A stretch of 24,004 bases of DNA from Deltaproteobacteria bacterium (GTDB lineage: Bacteria; Desulfobacterota; Syntrophia; Syntrophales; UBA2192): NCBI GenBank assembly GCA_026388445.1, contig JAPLJU010000072.1, positions 1-24,004 of the forward strand, read 5' to 3'. Below, piece by piece: positions 14,341-21,759 of this stretch (position 1 is the stretch's first letter; each line of letters starts with the position of its first letter). The position numbers and the translations under genes were made by a program. The notes beneath the pieces are model-generated. The model was given only the letters and a program-made list of their open reading frames with translations. It was not told where the DNA came from and did not search any database.

Positions 14341-14967
14341 TTGGCAAGATATCGTGGTTCAGTTTGCAGAATGTGCCGTAGGGAAGGCCTGAAACTGTTC
14401 TTCAAGGGAGACCGGTGCTACACGGAAAAGTGTGCCTTCGAGAGGCGAGGGTACGCCCCGGGGGAACACGGGCACTCCCGCAAGAAATTTTCCGATTACG
14501 GCACCCAGCTTCGTGAAAAGCAGAAACTCAAGCGGATGTTCGGCCTCCTCGAGAAACAATTCAGGGGTTATTTCGAAAAGGCCGACCAGAAGAAGGGGAT
14601 CACCGGTACGACCCTTCTCGTTTTTCTCGAGTCGAGGTTGGACAACATGGTGTATCGGATAGGCTTCGCGACATCGAGAACGGAGGCAAGGCAATTTGTG
14701 CGGCACGGCCATTTTAAGGTGAACGGAAGAAAGGTCAACATTCCATCCTTCCTGATCAAGAAGGGGGATGTGATCGAGCTGAGGGAGAAGAGTAAAAAAG
14801 TACTCCCGATCCTGGAGTCTTTGGAAACCGTGGCCAGGCGAGGTGTTCCGTCGTGGCTGGAACTGGACAAGGAGAATTATAGGGGTGTCGTGAAAGCGCT
14901 GCCTACGCGTGATGATATCACGATGCCGATCCAGGAGCAGCTGGTCGTTGAGCTGTACTCCAAGTAA
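14341..14967 (+). CDS. rpsD: 30S ribosomal protein S4, zinc form
   Basis: S4 starts 30S assembly, binds the 5' domain of 16S rRNA and acts as an mRNA helicase and repressor in other bacteria. The product is 208 residues from a TTG start, MARYRGSVCRMCRREGLKLF onward, with GGAGGAG upstream. C9, C12, C26 and C31 form the N-terminal zinc site kept in the zinc form of S4. The S4 RNA-binding fold includes LESRLDNMVYRIGFATSRTEARQFVRHGHFKVNGRKV (about residues 98-134). The frame is intact and rpoA follows after 24 bases. Confidence 0.96.
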   Translation: MARYRGSVCRMCRREGLKLFFKGDRCYTEKCAFERRGYAPGEHGHSRKKFSDYGTQLREKQKLKRMFGLLEKQFRGYFEKADQKKGITGTTLLVFLESRLDNMVYRIGFATSRTEARQFVRHGHFKVNGRKVNIPSFLIKKGDVIELREKSKKVLPILESLETVARRGVPSWLELDKENYRGVVKALPTRDDITMPIQEQLVVELYSK

Positions 14968-14991
14968 CAGCAAAACCATAGGAAAAGGCAT

Positions 14992-15999
14992 ATGCAGAGA
15001 AACTGGCGCAGTCTGATCAGACCCAAGCGGATTGAGGTTGACGAAAAAACCCGTACCCGATTATACGGGGAGTTCACCTGTCAGCCTCTGGAGAGGGGCT
15101 TCGGGATCACCCTCGGGAATGCCCTGAGGAGAATTCTTCTGTCCTCCATCCACGGTGCCGCCATTGTTTCCGTGAAGATCGACAAGGTCCTTCACGAGTT
15201 TTCGACCGTTACGGGGATGAAAGAAGATGTGACGGATTTCATCCTGAATTTGAAGGGGATCCGTCTGGAGCTGAATCAGGATGGCCCGAAAACCATCCGT
15301 CTCGATGTGGCCAGGGAAGGCGTCGTCACCGCCGGTGACATCACCGCCGATCCGACGGTGGAGATCATGAACCCGGAGCAATATCTCTGCACGCTGGCGG
15401 GTAACGCAAAGCTCAAGGCGGAGATGGTTGTGAGGATAGACAAGGGCTACGTAGCCGCCAAACGTGAGCGTGACGCCGATCAGCCCGAGGGGACGATCAA
15501 CATCGATGCCTCCTTTTCCCCGGTCAAGAAGGTCAGCTACACGGTGACCCATGCCAGGGTCGGCCAGATCACCGATTATGACCGTCTGATACTGGAGATA
15601 TGGACCGATGGCAGCGTCCTGCCAGAGGATGCCGTTGCCTACGCAGCCAAGATCCTGAAGGAGCAGCTCGATATCTTCATCAACTTCGAAGAGATGGAGG
15701 AGGTGAGGGAGCCCGAGCAAATCCAGGAAACGGAGACGATCAATGAAAATCTTTTCAAGAGCGTCGACGAGCTTGAACTCTCCGTCCGGTCCGCCAACTG
15801 CCTGAAAAACGCGGGCATCCACCTCATCGGAGAGCTGGTCCAGAAAACGGAAGCCGAGATGCTGAAGACAAGGAATTTCGGACGGAAATCTCTCAATGAA
15901 ATCAAGGAGATTCTTTCGGAGATGGGACTTTCTCTCGGCATGAAAATCGATTTTCCGGTTCGTAAGGAAGACAAAGAGAAAGCCAAAGAGAAAAGCTGA
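14992..15999 (+). CDS. rpoA: DNA-directed RNA polymerase alpha subunit
   Basis: The alpha dimer nucleates RNA polymerase assembly, and its C-terminal domain binds promoter UP elements and activators. The product is 335 residues, normal for the family. The N-terminal assembly domain has PLERGFGITLGNALRRILLSSIHGAAI (residues 33-59), where the dimer interface and RNA polymerase beta contacts lie. The C-terminal domain reads LFKSVDELELSVRSANCLKNAGI and then LKTRNFGRKSLNEIKEIL. A lysine- and glutamate-rich tail ends the protein. The ATG at 14992 lies 24 bases after rpsD and has GGAAAAGG upstream. The frame is intact. Confidence 0.98.
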   Translation: MQRNWRSLIRPKRIEVDEKTRTRLYGEFTCQPLERGFGITLGNALRRILLSSIHGAAIVSVKIDKVLHEFSTVTGMKEDVTDFILNLKGIRLELNQDGPKTIRLDVAREGVVTAGDITADPTVEIMNPEQYLCTLAGNAKLKAEMVVRIDKGYVAAKRERDADQPEGTINIDASFSPVKKVSYTVTHARVGQITDYDRLILEIWTDGSVLPEDAVAYAAKILKEQLDIFINFEEMEEVREPEQIQETETINENLFKSVDELELSVRSANCLKNAGIHLIGELVQKTEAEMLKTRNFGRKSLNEIKEILSEMGLSLGMKIDFPVRKEDKEKAKEKS

Positions 16000-16027
16000 T
16001 TCCATATCGGATTGAAAGGTTATTCCC

Positions 16028-16444
16028 ATGCGTCATCAGAAGGCAGGAAGGAAGCTCGGCAGGACCACAAGCCACAAGGAAGCCATGCTTCGTAACATGG
16101 TCACTTCCTTTTTCAAGCACGAAAAGATCACCACCACAGACATCAAGGCCAAGGAGCTGCGAAGGGTGGCTGAAAAGATGATCACGCTCGGAAAGAATGA
16201 AAGTCTTCATGCCCGGCGGCAGGCGGCAAGCGTTGTGCGCGAGCGCGGGGTGGTCAAGAAACTTTTCGAAGAAATCTCGCCGCGCTACAAGGATCGCGCC
16301 GGCGGTTACACACGGATCATCAAGGCCGGTTTCCGGGTGGGTGACAATGCACCCCTCGCCGTGATCGAACTCATCCCCCTGGAAGTCAAGAAAGAGGAGA
16401 AGCCAAAGGCCAAAGGTCGGAAGAAGGCGTCGGCGAAAAAATAG
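16028..16444 (+). CDS. rplQ: 50S ribosomal protein L17
   Basis: L17 is a 50S surface protein near the tunnel exit. The product is 138 residues. The N-terminus MRHQKAGRKLGRTTSHKEAM and the block YTRIIKAGFRVGDNAPLAVIELI (about residues 94-116) are typical. A lysine-rich tail of about 20 residues (KKEEKPKAKGRKKASAKK) extends beyond the common 116-120-residue core, which is frequent in deltaproteobacteria. It lies 28 bases after rpoA and is the last gene of the cluster, followed by a strong terminator. Confidence 0.97.
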   Translation: MRHQKAGRKLGRTTSHKEAMLRNMVTSFFKHEKITTTDIKAKELRRVAEKMITLGKNESLHARRQAASVVRERGVVKKLFEEISPRYKDRAGGYTRIIKAGFRVGDNAPLAVIELIPLEVKKEEKPKAKGRKKASAKK

Positions 16445-16473
16445 TCGGAATCCCGGGAAAATCTCGCAAACAC

Positions 16474-16502
16474 AAAAGCAAGGCTTCGGCCTTGCTTTTT
16501 TT
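16474..16502 (+). terminator. Intrinsic terminator of the ribosomal superoperon
   Basis: The stem GCAAGGC at 16478-16484 pairs perfectly with GCCTTGC at 16489-16495 around a stable TTCG tetraloop. Four As before it pair with the first Ts of a seven-T tract (16496-16502). This is 30 bases after the rplQ stop. Confidence 0.95.
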
Positions 16503-16522
16503 GTCTCGGTTTCCCCTTGATT

Positions 16523-16552
16523 TTGAAAGAAAAAAATTGTAAGGAATACAAC
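16523..16552 (+). promoter_or_regulatory. Candidate sigma-70-type promoter for the 86-residue gene
   Basis: TTGAAA at 16523-16528 matches five of six bases of the -35 consensus, and TACAAC at 16547-16552 matches four of six of the -10 consensus, with an 18-base spacer. It lies between the superoperon terminator and the gene at 16589, which would otherwise be untranscribed. The whole region is A/T-rich. Confidence 0.45.
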
Positions 16553-16588
16553 ACGATCCGTTAAAAATCCAGAAAAGGAGGGTGCATT

Positions 16589-16849
16589 ATGGCCGAGGAA
16601 AAGATAGGCGAAATCGTAAAATTCTTCGCTAAACCGAGTGTCGCCGCCATCAAGATCACCGCCGGAGAACTCAATGTGGGGGACAAGATCAAGCTGGTGG
16701 GTCACACGACGAATTTCGAAGAAGTCATCGATTCTATGGAGGTCAACAACCAGAAGGTTGCGAAGGCTGTTGCCGGTGACTACATCGGCGTCAAGGTGTC
16801 CGACCGCGTTCGTCCCGGGGACGAGGTATTCAAGGTCATCCCCGATTAA
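16589..16849 (+). CDS. Small stand-alone protein resembling domain II of translational GTPases
   Basis: This 86-residue protein begins MAEEKIGEIVKFFAKPSVAA and reads as a single beta-barrel like domain II of EF-Tu, IF-2 and SelB: KITAGELNVGDKIKLVGHTT (residues 22-41) and GDYIGVKVSDRVRPGDEVFKV (residues 63-83) are the matching strands. It has no GTPase domain, membrane segment or signal peptide. Proteins of this kind are annotated in various anaerobic bacteria and archaea as translation elongation factor-like; I do not know an established function. AAGGAGGG with good spacing supports the ATG. It stands alone between a terminator and a long gap, with a candidate promoter of its own. Confidence 0.8.
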   Translation: MAEEKIGEIVKFFAKPSVAAIKITAGELNVGDKIKLVGHTTNFEEVIDSMEVNNQKVAKAVAGDYIGVKVSDRVRPGDEVFKVIPD

Positions 16850-17178
16850 CCCGTCCCGGTTCGGAGCAAACACTGGATGTAAATCACACGTGAATGCCCG
16901 CCCCTGAGATCTCGCCCGTCCTGATGGGTTGGGTTTTTACGATGGTGATTTCTCTCCTTTTTCTGAACCCTGCAGAGAGGGACGCTGAGTGTCGGGGGAA
17001 AGAATTGTTTTTCAAGCCATGGGTATCAAAATAGTTTACTCCTGGCTTTTTTTATGGTCCTCTCGATGGGGCTCTCGAGCCTATAAAATGATTGCCCCTG
17101 ACTACGGGCTGTGTTAATCAGACCGTGCGCCAGGGTGCCCAGGAGCACGAACCACGCTCGCAGACAAGGCCGGCAACG
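16850..17178. other. 329-base non-coding gap before folC
   Basis: I see no convincing gene here. A weak terminator-like element for the preceding gene may lie at 16914-16937 (CCCGTC and GATGGG can pair across only two bases, or three to four pairs with a larger loop, then GGGTTTTT). Near 17062-17087 there is a 5-bp inverted repeat, CTCGA and TCGAG eight bases apart, directly followed by TATAAA at 17082-17087, a good -10-like hexamer with no matching -35. This is probably the promoter region of folC-lptD. Confidence 0.5.
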
Positions 17179-18468
17179 ATGATTCCTCATGATCCCTTCG
17201 AATATCTGTCGTCGCTGAAGGGGATGGGTATGCGCCTGGGCCTGGAGCCCGTGACCAGGCTTCTCCGTCGCCTGGGAAGCCCTCAGGACCGGTTTAAGGC
17301 CGTGCTCGTGGGGGGCACAAACGGAAAGGGGTCGATTGCGGCCCTGATCGCCTCCATCCTCACTTGCCGGGGTTACCGAGTCGGTCTCTATACCTCCCCT
17401 CACCTGGTCAATTTCAGGGAACGAATACGGGTTGACGGGAAGGCGATTTCCGGGAGGGATCTCCGGCGTCTCATCGGTGAAGTCCGAGATCATATCCGGG
17501 AGGACGTTACTTACTTCGAATTCACGACGGCCCTCGCCTTTCTTCACTTCTTTCGTGCCGGAGTCGACATCGCTGTCCTGGAGGTCGGTCTAGGGGGGCG
17601 TCTGGATGCGACGAATGTCGTTAACCCGGAGGTAGCCGTTATTTCGAATATCTCTCTCGAGCACAGGGCGTATCTGGGGCGGAGGCTCACAGACATTGCC
17701 CGGGAAAAAGGGGGGATCATCAAGCCCGGAGGCCTGGTCGTGACCGCAGCCCGACAGAAGGCTGTTATCGAAACCCTCGAGGCCATCGGACGGACACGGA
17801 GAGCCCGGATCTTTCGGATCGGCCGGGACATCAGGGTCCGTTCCTCGGGCGAGAGAACCTTTTCCTATTTCGGGATCGAGCGGAATTTCAAGGATCTCCA
17901 CCTTCGACTCCGGGGGAGGCATCAGTTCATCAATGCCGCCTGTGCCCTCGGGGCCGTCGAACTCCTCGGAAGACGGGGCCTCTGCGTCGATGACAGGAGC
18001 ATCCGGGAGGGACTTGCCCGATGTCGATGGGAAGGGAGGCTGGAGGTGCTCCAGGAGAGGCCCATGGTTGTCGTTGATGGTGCCCACAATCCGGCCGGGG
18101 CATCGGTCCTCCGGGAGGCCCTGGAAGAGAATTTCTCCTTTAGAAGACTCATCCTTGTTTTCGGAGTCCTTGCCGACAAGGACTACCGGAAAATGCTCGG
18201 GAGGCTTGTCCCCGTGGCGGATCACATCATACTCACGAAACCCCGGGAGGAAAGGGCCCTGCCCCCGGATATCACTGCCCGCTGGCTTCGAACAACCGGC
18301 AGGAGGGCAGAGGTCATCGAGGACAGCAGCAAGGCCCTGGAGCGTGCCCTCAGACTGGCAGGGAAAAATGATCTTGTCTGTATCACCGGGTCTCTCTATC
18401 TCGTCGGAGAAACCCGGGCCAGGTTCACAGGGTCAAAAAAGCCTGATATTTTGTTATCAGCGGGTTGA
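17179..18468 (+). CDS. folC: Folylpolyglutamate synthase / dihydrofolate synthase
   Basis: FolC adds glutamate to dihydropteroate and to reduced folates in the cytoplasm, using ATP, and belongs to the Mur ligase family. From the ATG at 17179 the protein has 429 residues. The ATP-binding loop GTNGKGS is at residues 46-52, the SPHL motif at 73-76, the EVGLGGRLDATNV block near residues 134-146, and VDGAHNPAGA is in the C-terminal domain. The chosen start gives MIPHDPFEYLSSLKGMGMRL, a typical folC opening; a longer reading from a TTG at 17092 adds 29 unconserved residues. The ribosome binding site is weak. lptD starts 7 bases after its stop, so the two are probably co-transcribed. Confidence 0.93.
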   Translation: MIPHDPFEYLSSLKGMGMRLGLEPVTRLLRRLGSPQDRFKAVLVGGTNGKGSIAALIASILTCRGYRVGLYTSPHLVNFRERIRVDGKAISGRDLRRLIGEVRDHIREDVTYFEFTTALAFLHFFRAGVDIAVLEVGLGGRLDATNVVNPEVAVISNISLEHRAYLGRRLTDIAREKGGIIKPGGLVVTAARQKAVIETLEAIGRTRRARIFRIGRDIRVRSSGERTFSYFGIERNFKDLHLRLRGRHQFINAACALGAVELLGRRGLCVDDRSIREGLARCRWEGRLEVLQERPMVVVDGAHNPAGASVLREALEENFSFRRLILVFGVLADKDYRKMLGRLVPVADHIILTKPREERALPPDITARWLRTTGRRAEVIEDSSKALERALRLAGKNDLVCITGSLYLVGETRARFTGSKKPDILLSAG

Positions 18469-18475
18469 GCCATTC

Positions 18476-20731
18476 ATGAAAAGGGACGGACTTCTTTTTT
18501 CGACCTTGCTCTTCTTCTTCTGCCTACGTATTCATGCAGAGGCGCTTACGGCATACGAAAAGGGAACACCCCGCGGACCCGTTACCATCGAGGCGGACAC
18601 CCTGACCTATGACCAGGTGAACGACACCTATCAAGCCGAGGGCAACGTGATCATCTTTTTTACCGGGGGCTATCTCAAGGCGGACCGTGTCCTGCTCAAC
18701 CGCCAGACGAACGAGGCCGTCGCCGAAGGAAACACTTTCCTGAAGAGCAATGGCGATCTCCTGGAAGGGGAGCGGGTCGACTTGAATACGGAGACAAAAA
18801 CAGGAATCGTCCTATCCGGGCGGATGTTCTTCGAGAAATATCACTTCCACATCCGGGGCCGGGAGATTCAAAAGAAGAGTGAGGCTGACTATTTCATGAA
18901 GGACGGCACAGCCACCACGTGCGACGGTGACTGTCCCGATTGGCGGTTCGCCGCCCGCGAAATGGACGTGACCATCGACGGCTATGGCACGATGAAGGAC
19001 GGGACATTCCAGATCCGGAATGTCCCGGTTTTTTATTTCCCTTATCTCATCTTCCCCGTCAAGACCACACGGCAATCGGGCATCCTTCTTCCACACCTGG
19101 GCTATTCCGAAAACAAGCTCGGTTTTGACGTGGCCGTGCCGGTCTTCTGGGCCATATCGGACAGCACCGATGCAACGTTTTATGAGCGTTACATGGATAA
19201 GAGGGGGTACCAACAGGGAGCGGAATTCCGGTATTTCCTTTCTCCCGATACCTTCGGAACCTTCTATGCCGACTATCTGGACGATCAATGGACGGGTACA
19301 CGGGAGATCGACGAGGTTCAGCAGGCCCAGACCGAGAAGCAAAAACGGTGGTCCTATTACCTGAATCATCAATCCACTTTCAGCCCCGGTTTTTATCTGA
19401 GGACGGACATCAACAGAGTTTCGGATAACGCCTATTTCAGTGATTTCGATTCGTACAACTATTACCTGACGCACTACGCAGGGACGGCAAACAGGCGGTT
19501 TCAAAGGATCTCCTATGTCGGGGACCAGAGACTCACCGCTCTGGAATCCAAGGGCCGCCTCGTGAAGGACTGGGGCCTCTTCAGCCTGACAGGCTATGCC
19601 CAGTACACCGATGATTTTACAAAATCCTCCAATGACATGACCCTGCAAAAGTATCCCGAAATCCTCCTGACCGCTTTTACACAACCCGTGTTCGGGTCTC
19701 CCTTGAACTTTGGAATGGGTGGATCCTACAGTTATAATTACAGATCGGTCGGGGAAAAGGGCAGTCTCTATGATGTCGCCCCCACGTTGTCACTTCCGCT
19801 GAGCTTCGGTAATTATCTCCAGTTCACACCGGAAATTGGTATCAAGGAAACCTATTGGGATACGACAGGAGCCTTGGCAGGCGCGGAGAAAAAGACGGGA
19901 AGCCGTGAGATCGCCACAGCGGGCGCCAGGCTGTCGTCGGATGTTCACAGAATCTTCGACATCGGAGGGTCATCGGTGGACAAGATCAAGCATTATATCA
20001 AGCCGGAGATTCTCTATAGCTATGTCGCGGTCAATGAGGGTGAGCGTCCCGATTTTGTGACGCCCGTCAACTCGCAGAGCAGCATCACCTGGTCTTTACT
20101 CAACACCCTCACATCCAAATTAAAGGAAAAAGACGGGAAATACACCTACCGCGAGTTTTTGCGTTTTAAGCTCTTACAGCTTTACGATTTCCGAGGGGAC
20201 GTCTACAACGTGAACCCTCTCACTACGACTACAGCTCTCACAACGATCGCCGCTCCCACCACCACGCTCCCCACGGTCGGCTCGGGACGGCATTTCGGCC
20301 CCTTGTATGCGGAGCTTGGGTTCTACCCTTACCAGTATGTCAGCTACAATTCTACCCTCGCCTTTGATGTCAATTCCGGTGACTGGACGACGATGAACCA
20401 CGAGCTTGGATTGAGCGATGCCCGGGGGGATTCGGCCAGCATTCAGTACCTGTACACAGAAGATATCGTTAAGAATATCAACCTCTTGTTGAAGGCAAAG
20501 GTGACAAGGGCCGTTGAATTAAAGTATATTTTAAGGAATAACCTGCTCCAAGATGCCACCCTGGAGTCGACCTATGGCATCAGTTACAGCCGTCAGTGCT
20601 GGGGAGTGGAATTTACCTACTCGGAATTGGTGAACGACCGGCAGTTCATGGTTTCCGTCAATCTCCTGGGCCTGGGGAGGATAGGTAGCGTTAGCGCGAA
20701 AGCGGACGCCCTGTCGAGCCCCTCCAAGTAA
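18476..20731 (+). CDS. lptD: LPS-assembly outer membrane protein LptD
   Basis: LptD with LptE inserts lipopolysaccharide into the outer leaflet of the outer membrane. The protein has 751 residues. Residues 1-21 are a signal peptide ending in HA before EALTAYEKG. An OstA-type beta-jellyroll follows (GPVTIEADTLTYDQVNDTYQ from residue 34), then a C149-x3-C153 pair in TTCDGDCPDWRF, and the family block FPYLIFPVKTTRQSGILLPHLGY at residues 188-210. The rest is a beta-barrel of alternating residues, with a single C-terminal Cys in QCWGVEF. The usual periplasmic disulfide arrangement differs in detail from Escherichia coli. A threonine-rich insert lies at residues 583-600. Start at 18476, 7 bases after folC. 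Confidence 0.95.
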   Translation: MKRDGLLFSTLLFFFCLRIHAEALTAYEKGTPRGPVTIEADTLTYDQVNDTYQAEGNVIIFFTGGYLKADRVLLNRQTNEAVAEGNTFLKSNGDLLEGERVDLNTETKTGIVLSGRMFFEKYHFHIRGREIQKKSEADYFMKDGTATTCDGDCPDWRFAAREMDVTIDGYGTMKDGTFQIRNVPVFYFPYLIFPVKTTRQSGILLPHLGYSENKLGFDVAVPVFWAISDSTDATFYERYMDKRGYQQGAEFRYFLSPDTFGTFYADYLDDQWTGTREIDEVQQAQTEKQKRWSYYLNHQSTFSPGFYLRTDINRVSDNAYFSDFDSYNYYLTHYAGTANRRFQRISYVGDQRLTALESKGRLVKDWGLFSLTGYAQYTDDFTKSSNDMTLQKYPEILLTAFTQPVFGSPLNFGMGGSYSYNYRSVGEKGSLYDVAPTLSLPLSFGNYLQFTPEIGIKETYWDTTGALAGAEKKTGSREIATAGARLSSDVHRIFDIGGSSVDKIKHYIKPEILYSYVAVNEGERPDFVTPVNSQSSITWSLLNTLTSKLKEKDGKYTYREFLRFKLLQLYDFRGDVYNVNPLTTTTALTTIAAPTTTLPTVGSGRHFGPLYAELGFYPYQYVSYNSTLAFDVNSGDWTTMNHELGLSDARGDSASIQYLYTEDIVKNINLLLKAKVTRAVELKYILRNNLLQDATLESTYGISYSRQCWGVEFTYSELVNDRQFMVSVNLLGLGRIGSVSAKADALSSPSK

Positions 20732-20751
20732 AAAATTCCAGGGTTTTTCCC

Positions 20752-20780
20752 TTGACAAAATGCACGGAATTCTTTACTAT
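20752..20780 (+). promoter_or_regulatory. Near-consensus promoter of rplM-rpsI
   Basis: A perfect -35 hexamer TTGACA at 20752-20757 is followed after exactly 17 bases by TACTAT at 20775-20780, a five-of-six match to the -10. The predicted start near 20787 leaves a leader of about 30 bases before the rplM ATG at 20816. It is the best sigma-70-type promoter in the window. Confidence 0.9.
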
Positions 20781-20815
20781 TCTTCTTTCAATTTTCAGAT
20801 AGAAGTGGTGTTTTT

Positions 20816-21244
20816 ATGAAGACCTATATTGCCAAAAAAGAATCCGTGGACCGGGAGTGGCTGCTCGTTGATGCCGACGGTAAGATCCTGGGTCGCCTCG
20901 CCAGCGAGGTCGCGAAGCGCCTCCGGGGCAAGCACAAGGCCATTTACACCCCTCATGTGGACACCGGCGACTTTGTCGTCGTGATTAATGCCGAGAAGGT
21001 TGTCCTGACGGGGAAAAAGCTCGACGACAAGATCTATCACCATCACTCCGGCTATCCGGGTGGACTGAAGTCGATCCCTGCCGGTAAGCTCCTGAAAAAG
21101 AAGCCTGAAAGCCTCGTGATGGAGGCTGTAAAGGGGATGCTTCCCAAAGGAACCTTGGGCAGGCAAATGCTCAAAAAACTTAAGGTTTATACGGGGAAAG
21201 ATCACCCCCACGCCGCCCAGAAGCCCGTTATCCTGGAGCTCTAG
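20816..21244 (+). CDS. rplM: 50S ribosomal protein L13
   Basis: L13 is an early 50S assembly protein. The product is 142 residues, exactly the usual length, opening MKTYIAKKESVDREWLLVDA and containing GKILGRLASEVAKRLRGKHKA (residues 22-42), the HHHSGYPGG loop (near residues 75-83) and GMLPKGTLGRQMLKKLKVY near the C-terminus. Its own strong promoter lies 36 bases upstream. The ribosome binding site is poor (GAAGTGGTG). rpsI follows after 63 bases, forming the conserved rplM-rpsI operon. A 5-bp hairpin GAGGG/CCCTC at 21248-21262 just after its stop lacks a T tract. Confidence 0.97.
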   Translation: MKTYIAKKESVDREWLLVDADGKILGRLASEVAKRLRGKHKAIYTPHVDTGDFVVVINAEKVVLTGKKLDDKIYHHHSGYPGGLKSIPAGKLLKKKPESLVMEAVKGMLPKGTLGRQMLKKLKVYTGKDHPHAAQKPVILEL

Positions 21245-21307
21245 GAAGAGGGCTTAACCCTCAAAATATCTATATCATTGAAATTGCAGGAAGTTTTGGA
21301 GATTGAC

Positions 21308-21700
21308 ATGACGGATAAACGTTACTATGCAACGGGGAAAAGAAAAAGGGCTATCGCAAAGGTCTGGATGAAGGAAGGCAACGGGGCCCTCACCGTCAAC
21401 GAGCGAAATTTCGACGACTATTTCACCCGCGAAGTTCTCAGGAAGATCATCGAACAACCCCTGGAGGTGACGGGCAACCGCGGTAAGTTTGACATCAAGA
21501 TCAGCGTCTGCGGCGGCGGTGTATCGGGACAGGCCGATGCCGCAAAACACGGCATAACCAGGGCCCTGGTGGAATACGACGCGGAGCTCCGTTCCGTCCT
21601 GAAAAAGGCTGGATTCCTGACGCGTGACCCCCGCATGAAGGAAAGAAAGAAATACGGTCAGCCCGGCGCGAGGAAGCGGTTCCAGTTCTCGAAACGTTAA
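21308..21700 (+). CDS. rpsI: 30S ribosomal protein S9
   Basis: S9 sits in the 30S head with a long C-terminal tail that reaches the P-site tRNA. The ATG at 21308 gives 130 residues, MTDKRYYATGKRKRAIAKVW onward, and has GGAG six bases upstream. An upstream TTG at 21278 would add ten residues that the family lacks and is rejected. The blocks ISVCGGGVSGQADAAKHGITRAL (near residues 63-85) and the end GQPGARKRFQFSKR are diagnostic. It closes the rplM-rpsI operon and is followed within a few bases by a clear terminator. Confidence 0.97.
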   Translation: MTDKRYYATGKRKRAIAKVWMKEGNGALTVNERNFDDYFTREVLRKIIEQPLEVTGNRGKFDIKISVCGGGVSGQADAAKHGITRALVEYDAELRSVLKKAGFLTRDPRMKERKKYGQPGARKRFQFSKR

Positions 21701-21710
21701 GATCGAACCG

Positions 21711-21737
21711 AAGGGGGTTTTCAAGCCCCCTTTTTTT
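21711..21737 (+). terminator. Intrinsic terminator after rpsI
   Basis: GGGGG at 21713-21717 pairs with CCCCC at 21726-21730 around an 8-base loop, with AA before and TT after extending the stem. Seven Ts run from 21731 to 21737. It lies 10 bases after the rpsI stop and 22 bases before argC, so argC must be read through it or from a promoter overlapping it that I could not identify. Confidence 0.9.
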
Positions 21738-21759
21738 ATGCTTGGGAGGAGCGAAGGAG

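Noticed and set aside
16914..16937. Terminator of the 86-residue gene
   Set aside because: The stem is either four pairs or closes over a two-base loop, with only five Ts; it is mentioned as a weak possibility but not called.
17092..17178. Longer folC start at TTG 17092
   Set aside because: Adds 29 unconserved residues and overlaps the -10-like region; the ATG at 17179 gives the normal N-terminus.
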